Assembly (NCBI GenBank): GCA_028565715.1
Contig: JAOXYC010208350.1
Coordinates: 1 to 11,398, forward strand
Origin: Phoronis pallida
Taxonomy: Eukaryota > Phoronida > Phoronidae
Length of the DNA stretch: 11,398 bases
Direction of reading: 5' to 3'
The translations under genes were made by a program, and so were the position numbers. How positions within the stretch are numbered: the first letter of the stretch is position 1; each line of letters opens with the position of its first letter. Under the pieces are notes generated by a model that made no database searches, was not told the DNA's origin, and saw only the letters and a list, made by a program, of their open reading frames with translations. Positions 7,901-11,398 of the stretch are shown here, in pieces.

Positions 7901-10900
7901 TACATCAGGGATCTTAAAATCCAAATTGCAGAAAGTTTTTTTGAAAAAAAAATGATGACTTTGAAAATTGGGTCGTTTTTAGGTAAAACTTGTGTTTTTC
8001 GAAATAACGCGTTAGGAGAAGATTTCTGAGAAGTTGGCTTACCCAAAATCTATCTTTTATGTTATTGGACTCTAAAAAGGTGTCTCAGTTTTTTGAAGTA
8101 AGCCTTAGTTTACGAGATATAAGCTTCCAAAAATCAAGGGTTGGGATTTTTTATTCGTTCGCAAAAAAAACCAACCTCTTGATTTTTGGGAGGTCATATC
8201 TAGTAAGCTAAGGCTTACTTAAAAAAACTGAGACACCTTTTTAGAGTCTAATAACATAAAAGATAGATTGAAAAATTTCAAAACATTTCGGTAAGCCAAC
8301 TCTTCAGAAACCATCTCCCAATGAATGCGTTATTTCAAAAAACACAAATTTTACCTAAAAACGACCCAATTTTCAAAGTCATCATTTTTTTTTCAAAAAA
8401 AGTTTCTGCAATTTGGATTTTAAGATCCATGGTGTAAGTTTGAGTGTCATTAACAAAGTTTTTGCCTGCTGGAAATACTTTAAAACACCACTTTTTATTA
8501 TTGTTCCAATGAGCCATCACCGCTATAAACAAAGCTTTAACATGATATCACCTGAATATTTATTGATGGCATCAATCCATTGTCATCTATCATGTGAACA
8601 TTTTGCAGAAGGGTTTAGTTATTGTAGTCGATAACGTCGACCAATGGCAATCCGTCATAAACCCAATGATGGGGTGACTTAATTGAACTCAACGGCAAAA
8701 TCTTCAAGTTGTTCATCATGTAATGATTTGACCACATCTCTAAATATATTAAAACTTAATGCTTCATCAACATCTGTGTTCAAACTTTGGACATACTTTT
8801 TTTGACTACTGTTAGCAAACAAGCTGCCAATGCTTGCTGAATAAATAATAACTGGCATATTAAATAGTGGAAGTACAGCTGCTGATGTCGCATTTGAGCA
8901 ACTACCGGACCGACTGCCAATGTCGCTTGTCTATGTTTCGCCTACTACCACTGTTGTGAATCTATTAGCGTATAGGGGGCGCTTATCATAGGGACATTAT
9001 TTTAGGACATCATTGGCGACCGGTTGTTGTTAGCTAAATAAATTTCGCGAAAGAAAACTAAAATCAATGATTTTTTGTCAAAAATTTGAGTGAAATTTGA
9101 AATACACTAGTCAAAAAAAGTATGGAATATTTTTTCATCGGCGTCGCATTTTCACAATTCAAGAAGGATAGAAAAAGCGTTTGATGATTGTTGAAAATAT
9201 GGTCTTTTATGAACAAAATAAACGCAATTTGATAAATTTCTGAAAAGAAATCATGAAACTATGACGTTTCAAAAATGAGAGCTGAAGAAATAAAAATGGC
9301 ATTTGAATTGTTTTCATAAAAGTTCAGAATATCTCATTAACATTTTCATTTGTGTAAACAAAAAGCTAGAATAGGTCATTATTCTTTACGAAAAATTATT
9401 TACTAACACAATGAACGTATTTTGGAGTAATTTCATTGGAAATGTTTTGAATTATGACATTTTTAGTATGAGCAAACTGTTGTGTTTTAATGCAGTACTG
9501 GCTTTACGTCAATGTACACGTGTTTGCTTCAAATTATCCTTTACTTATCTCATTAAAAATATCGTAACTCAAGTGATTTTCAATGAAATTTCATCAAAAT
9601 ACCTTCATTTTAAAGATAAATAATAGTTCTTTCGAAATAATAGCACATTTGAGACTTTTATTTTACAAAAATGAAAATATTGATTAGGGAATTTAGTCAA
9701 ATATTCCATATTATATTGAAACGACTCAAATGTCATTTTTTCTCTTCACCTCTCATCTTTGAAACGTCAGTTTTCTGATATCTTTTCAAAAAAATGATCA
9801 AATTGCCTTCATTTTGTTCATAAAAGACCATATTTTTACAATCATTAAACTTTTTTCTGTCCTTAAAATGTGAAAAATACGACGCCGAAGAAAAAAATAT
9901 TCCATTCTTTTTTTGACTAGTGTATATTCGCCTGTCGGCCAATTAACTGGCTTCCTTTGACAATTCTTTTACAAGAATTATGAAAGATTCAGCCTGGAAA
10001 TGTCAGACAATGTTAGTGGATTACCAGTAAATAATTTCAGAAAGAATACAAACATTAAATTTTTAAACTGTTATACAAATGCATCCTATTTCAGAAGATT
10101 TCTCTGCCGTTAAATCGGCACGCTCAAGTACGATTCTCATAATAATTTGGCAGAGTTAAATTGATATGTTATTGAAACTCGATGTGTGAATTTATTTTTT
10201 CTATTTTTCCAAAATACCTACACATGAGCAGCATTCTATCAATACTGTGATATCCTACTCTGTTTTATAGGCCGAAAACACACAGCAAGTGTCATCAGAA
10301 AAGTTTGAAAAGTTATCAGAATGTGCAAAGCAAGGTGAGTGGCTTATAGGCATTTTTATTAGAGGTATATTGATTTCATGAAAAGCAGTTGTGAATTACT
10401 TTTTAGTAATTAGAGACGAGAATTTTCTGGTAAAAATGGAACTATTTGAAACCATGGCTGGGTTTCGTATCACCTTACCAATTAATTTGTTGTCTCGTTG
10501 TGGCCTTTGATGTCTTAAGTGTGCCCTTGTTGCAATTAGAAATGACTAACCTGCTAACAATATGATTTTTGAAAAAATTGTGACTCTTAGACCACTGACC
10601 AATCGTCGCATTAACATTTCTTTTGTCCCAATTATAATTTTTGCTTGTTAATTTTCAGAACTACAAGATTTCAAAGCAAGAAGGATCCAACATTTTAGAA
10701 AGAATTTGATAGATTTAGTCGAACTTGAGCTAAAGCATGCTAAGGTAAGGAGTGTATAATTGACTTATTTTCTTTTGGTAGTGTGTCCCTTTTCATAGCT
10801 TTTATAGAATATAGCTAGTATACCTTCTGGAAATGTCCCGAGTTGCAAGTTTTCATTGTTGAGAATATTATATCAGGAATATTTTAGATGGTAAGTCATA

Positions 10901-11362
10901 TTAAAGGTTTTTGGCCAACTTTTTTGTGCAAACTAATAAAAGTTTTTTTTTATGAAGACACTTGAGTTGTGAGGTTTTAAATTCCTTGATAAACCACATC
11001 CTTGGCAGAATTCAAGTATCGAGAAAATCCTTACAATTTCAAATTTCCAGTATATTTCACAACAATTGTTTTTTGGCTTTCGACTGAAAGCACTCCACAA
11101 TGTCATTTTCACAGGAACAATTTCTTTTCCCTTTTCACTCAGATGAAAATCAACAAAAATTACTTTCAAGTAACTATTTTTTTAGTACACCATTAGCACG
11201 CGTAGGAAACATTAATGAAAATAGTTCTTATGTTCTAGGTTTTCATGGATTAAAATCTCTTTGCAACAGTTCACCCTATATATGATTACAGTTTTACCTA
11301 TTTTACAGGCACAAGTACAACTACTGCGTAATACAATTCAAGCTGTGAAAGAAGAAATATGA
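1900..11362 (+). CDS. SNX6: Sorting nexin 5/6 (SNX6-like PX-BAR protein), complete gene, 14 predicted coding exons
   Basis: Exons: 1900-1905, 3055-3099, 3647-3754, 3949-4059, 4439-4560, 5252-5375, 5726-5821, 6314-6419, 6697-6772, 7074-7113, 7598-7780, 10271-10334, 10659-10744, 11309-11362. They join in frame to 406 codons plus TGA, the length of human SNX6. Known role: SNX5/6 pairs with SNX1/2 in the ESCPE-1 retromer-linked coat, which bends endosomal membranes and carries cargo such as CI-MPR back to the Golgi. The PX domain spans about residues 27-170. In it VRQHEEF replaces the canonical RRYSDF, so classical PI3P binding is not expected, and [11 protein letters not shown] opens the family-specific insertion. 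Y133, F137 and E145 correspond to the SNX5 cargo-groove residues Tyr132, Phe136 and Glu144. Residues 180-200 form an amphipathic segment, followed by the BAR domain to the C-terminus. [23 protein letters not shown] and ARAKNKDV favour SNX6 over SNX5. Invertebrates usually have one SNX5/6 gene, so this is probably the single pre-duplication copy. Confidence 0.93.
2278..2727. mobile_element. 450-bp TA-flanked foldback element (MITE-like) in intron 1
   Basis: The termini are inverted: TAAGAAGAATCACTGCGGTC on the left and the complement of TTAGAAGAATCACCGCGGTC on the right, with TA on both outer sides (2276-2277 and 2728-2729). The interior is built from about ten copies, in both orientations, of a GCGGTGATT/AATCACNG core. 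It includes smaller palindromes at 2386-2458 (GGTCCCTC...GAGGGACC) and about 2528-2580. No coding capacity. Confidence 0.7.
2307..2374 (+). repeat. Perfect tandem duplication of 34 bp
   Basis: 2307-2340 and 2341-2374 are identical (TGAGCGCGCTGATTCCATAA and the next 14 bases). It lies inside the intron 1 foldback element. Identity without a single change points to a recent event. Confidence 0.9.
3055..3099 (+). CDS. SNX6: SNX5/6 exon 2 (residues 3-17)
   Basis: [15 protein letters not shown], 15 codons between TTTAAG and GTAGTG, phase 0 at both ends. It encodes the acidic N-terminal tail ahead of the PX domain and matches the start of SNX6 rather than SNX5. Confidence 0.85.
3100..3646. other. 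Intron 2: nothing recognised
   Basis: AT-rich intron with simple TA-rich sequence near 3236-3252. Short minus-strand open frames here have no protein character. Confidence 0.6.
3647..3754 (+). CDS. SNX6: SNX5/6 exon 3 (residues 18-53)
   Basis: 36 codons ending [18 protein letters not shown], the nearly invariant first beta strands of the SNX5/6 PX domain. The acceptor is TAGCAG, a tandem NAGNAG site, so Gln18 may be optional. The donor is GTAAAG. Confidence 0.93.
3949..4059 (+). CDS. SNX6: SNX5/6 exon 4 (residues 54-90)
   Basis: 37 codons including [12 protein letters not shown] (residues 67-78), the counterpart of the PX RRYSDF motif with its phosphoinositide-binding residues changed, and ENEDYAGIV at the end. 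Donor GTTAGT. The last 15 bases of the exon are repeated in the following intron. Confidence 0.95.
4198..4229 (+). repeat. Duplicated exon 4 end and donor inside intron 4
   Basis: TATGCAGGCATTGTGGT at 4213-4229 repeats 4045-4061, which spans the exon 4 end and its GT donor. Just before it, AAGACTATGTAGGCA (4198-4212) echoes exon bases 4040-4054 with one change. The copy has GTGAAT where the true donor has GTTAGT. Confidence 0.75.
4439..4560 (+). CDS. SNX6: SNX5/6 exon 5 (residues 91-131)
   Basis: [16 protein letters not shown], then [20 protein letters not shown]: the proline-rich strand and first extension helix of the insertion specific to SNX5/6/32 PX domains. It ends in phase 2 (GC of an Ala codon) at GTAGGT. 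Confidence 0.95.
4629..4740. mobile_element. 112-bp foldback element in intron 5
   Basis: Arms of 49 bases (4629-4677 and 4692-4740) are reverse complements with about five mismatches, beginning GTCATTGAATAATAAATTTC, around a 14-base loop. A perfect CRE palindrome TGACGTCA (4737-4744) straddles the right end. No clear target duplication. Confidence 0.7.
4885..4965 (-). mobile_element. tRNA-like SINE head remnant in intron 5
   Basis: On minus, GATGTAGTTGGTCATC resembles a box A region, TTTTGTAATTTCATGG a TGT-anticodon arm, and CCGGTTTGAATCTCG a box B/T-arm (GGTTCGANTCC with one change). The order and rough spacing fit a tRNA-derived SINE with a stretched variable region. The acceptor stem does not pair, so it is not a functional tRNA gene. 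Confidence 0.35.
5252..5375 (+). CDS. SNX6: SNX5/6 exon 6 (residues 131-172)
   Basis: [20 protein letters not shown], then FLEYNQD: the second extension helix and the end of the PX domain. It holds Tyr133, Phe137 and Glu145, equivalent to the SNX5 groove that binds cargo tails. Donor GTGAGT. Confidence 0.95.
5726..5821 (+). CDS. SNX6: SNX5/6 exon 7 (residues 173-204)
   Basis: [19 protein letters not shown] and following residues: the basic, amphipathic linker helix between PX and BAR, 32 codons, phase 0. Acceptor TACAG, donor GTACAG. Confidence 0.93.
5886..6107 (+). mobile_element. SINE-like element with internal tandem duplication and an L2-type tail, intron 7
   Basis: Two diverged copies of a roughly 77-bp unit (from 5886 and from 5963, both GAC.TTTAAGGCT.GTTA) precede TGTAAAGCGCTTTGAATAAA, AAAGCGCTATATAAG and a TTATTATT run. 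That tail type is shared by L2-clade LINEs and the SINEs they mobilise in many animals. No tRNA-like head or target duplication could be assigned. Confidence 0.6.
6314..6419 (+). CDS. SNX6: SNX5/6 exon 8 (residues 205-240)
   Basis: [20 protein letters not shown] and [13 protein letters not shown] helix 1. Ser227 aligns with SNX5 Ser226, a site reported to control dimerisation with SNX1/2. It ends in phase 1 at GTAAGT. Confidence 0.94.
6697..6772 (+). CDS. SNX6: SNX5/6 exon 9 (residues 240-265)
   Basis: [19 protein letters not shown] and following residues: continuation of BAR helix 1, matching the family NVADDY/SAADDY segment. Enters in phase 1, leaves in phase 2; donor GTAAGC. Confidence 0.92.
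7074..7113 (+). CDS. SNX6: SNX5/6 exon 10 (residues 265-278), 40 bp
   Basis: [13 protein letters not shown], matching FLKVSELFDKTR of SNX6. The acceptor CTTTCAG is good; the donor GTATAA is weak. Small size plus weak donor makes it the likeliest exon to be skipped, which would shift the frame. Confidence 0.9.
7303..7454. mobile_element. About 150-bp MITE-like foldback in intron 10
   Basis: The left arm GGGGCCGGTTTCATAAAGAA pairs with the right arm ending TTCTTTATGAAACTTAGCCC. Inside, CATTGGTTAGTTTTGATTGT is mirrored exactly. The dyad centre is near 7378, and a perfect TGACGTCA lies at 7380-7387. It is non-coding; the ends are uncertain by a few bases. Confidence 0.75.
7598..7780 (+). CDS. 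SNX6: SNX5/6 exon 11 (residues 279-339)
   Basis: 61 codons: [29 protein letters not shown] and [13 protein letters not shown], the most conserved part of the BAR domain (helix 2 and start of helix 3). The donor GTAATT is weak, and the frame stays open past it for 82 codons into a foldback element. Confidence 0.95.
7815..8523. mobile_element. 709-bp full-length palindromic foldback element at the start of intron 11
   Basis: The arms 7815-8152 and 8163-8523 are reverse complements at roughly 90%, meeting at a spacer of about 10 bases near 8157. The termini CGGTGATGGCT / AGCCATCACCGC are flanked by TA (7813-7814 and 8524-8525). Each arm carries the same short open frame (NFVNDTQTY..., [13 protein letters not shown]) in mirror orientation. 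It encodes no transposase. It starts 34 bases after the exon 11 donor. Confidence 0.85.
8679..8930 (-). pseudogene. Unrecognised 83-codon open frame, possibly a captured C-terminal gene fragment
   Basis: The minus frame is open from a TAG at 8933-8931 to the TAA at 8681-8679; the only internal ATG that gives a sizeable product is at 8858 (59 residues). The translation has a protein-like composition: [20 protein letters not shown], later [20 protein letters not shown], ending AVEFN. No domain is recognised. It lies in intron 11 antisense to SNX5/6 and between two large palindromes, so a transposon-derived or retrocopied fragment is the simplest idea. It could also be chance. Confidence 0.25.
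8974..8983 (+). promoter_or_regulatory. CTCF-core-like AGGGGGCGCT
   Basis: It matches only the GC core of the CTCF motif; the flanking CCAC element is not at the right distance. It is the most GC-rich spot in intron 11. Confidence 0.12.
9105..9922. mobile_element. 818-bp full-length palindromic Tc1/mariner-type MITE in intron 11
   Basis: CACTAGTCAAAAAAAG starts the left end and its complement closes the right end at 9922; TA lies directly outside both ends (9103-9104 and 9923-9924), as in Tc1/mariner target duplications. The outer 200 bases of each arm match closely (GAATATTTTT, CGGCGTCG, TATGGTCTTTTATGAACAAA), and similarity continues, more weakly, to a centre near 9513. Open frames inside it (9411-9623 plus, 9733-9942 minus) show no transposase motifs. 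Confidence 0.85.
9925..10270. other. End of intron 11: nothing recognised
   Basis: AT-rich sequence with two short inverted repeats (AATTCTT/AAGAATT near 9962-9979 and GCCG/CGGC near 10107-10120), leading to the exon 12 acceptor. Confidence 0.5.
10271..10334 (+). CDS. SNX6: SNX5/6 exon 12 (residues 340-361)
   Basis: [23 protein letters not shown] helix 3, comparable with SNX6 AETSQQLCCQKFEKISESAK. Acceptor TTATAG, donor GTGAGT in phase 1. It follows the 2.5-kb intron 11. Confidence 0.93.
10335..10658. other. Intron 12: nothing recognised
   Basis: Plain AT-rich intron between a GTGAGT donor and a TTTTCAG acceptor; no repeat or open frame of note. Confidence 0.6.
10659..10744 (+). CDS. SNX6: SNX5/6 exon 13 (residues 361-389)
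   Basis: [20 protein letters not shown], then VELELKHAK: end of BAR helix 3, with the near-invariant FRKNL and ELKHAK motifs. Donor GTAAGG, phase 0. Confidence 0.95.
10745..11308. other. Intron 13: nothing recognised
   Basis: AT-rich intron. Short overlapping open frames near 10933-11285 on both strands have no protein character. Confidence 0.6.
11309..11362 (+). CDS. SNX6: SNX5/6 exon 14 (residues 390-406 and stop)
   Basis: [17 protein letters not shown] then TGA, after acceptor TTTTACAG. It corresponds to the C-terminal GNLQLLQNCL stretch of SNX6. The remaining 36 bases are 3' UTR; no polyadenylation signal is visible before the edge. Confidence 0.9.
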   Translation, partial: AQVQLLRNTIQAVKEEI

Positions 11363-11398
11363 AGAGGTCTTAAAGAATGTTATGTAGTTTTATAAAGT
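11363..11398 (+). other. SNX6: SNX5/6 3' UTR, partial
   Basis: 36 bases follow the TGA to the window edge, without a polyadenylation signal. Confidence 0.8.

Noticed and set aside
8335-8532. Minus-strand 65-codon frame similar to the plus frame at 7817
   Set aside because: The similarity arises because the two frames lie on mirror arms of one palindrome; it is not a gene pair.
9411-9623. 70-codon frame in the centre of the 818-bp element as a transposase
   Set aside because: No DD(E/D) motif or helix-turn-helix; far too short, and it falls in the palindrome centre.

Overview
This is animal genomic DNA. It is AT-rich, the coding sequence is split into short exons by GT-AG introns, and both recognisable proteins are bilaterian families. 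The repeats are foldback elements with TA flanks and a SINE/LINE tail ending in AAAGCGCT...TTATTATT, which fits a marine invertebrate, perhaps an invertebrate deuterostome. I cannot name the species.

Two genes lie head to head. At the left edge, on the minus strand, is the 5' part of MGME1, the mitochondrial single-strand DNA exonuclease. It is open from the ATG at 890 to the window edge (296 codons) and ends in the family motif around LGEDGFK. The nuclease core lies outside the window. On the plus strand, a complete sorting nexin 5/6 gene runs from about 1900 to 11362. I assembled 14 coding exons by hand; all junctions are GT-AG and phase-consistent. They give 406 codons plus a stop, the length of vertebrate SNX6. 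Human SNX5 and MGME1 are also divergent neighbours, so this appears to be ancient microsynteny.

The gap between the two start codons (891-1899) is a candidate shared promoter. An inverted CCAAT box, a CLEAR-like TCACGTGA E-box and an AP-1 site sit within 50 bp of the SNX ATG.

The introns hold five foldback (self-complementary) elements, in introns 1, 5, 10 and 11 (two). Two of those in intron 11 are large: 709 bp and 818 bp, inverted along almost their whole length. Intron 7 carries a SINE-like element with an internal duplication, and intron 5 a tRNA-like SINE remnant. Intron 11 also holds an unrecognised 83-codon minus-strand open frame between the two large palindromes. No bacterial genes, CRISPR arrays, rRNA or intact transposase were seen. 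Introns 2, 3, 6, 8, 9, 12 and 13 show nothing beyond simple AT-rich sequence.
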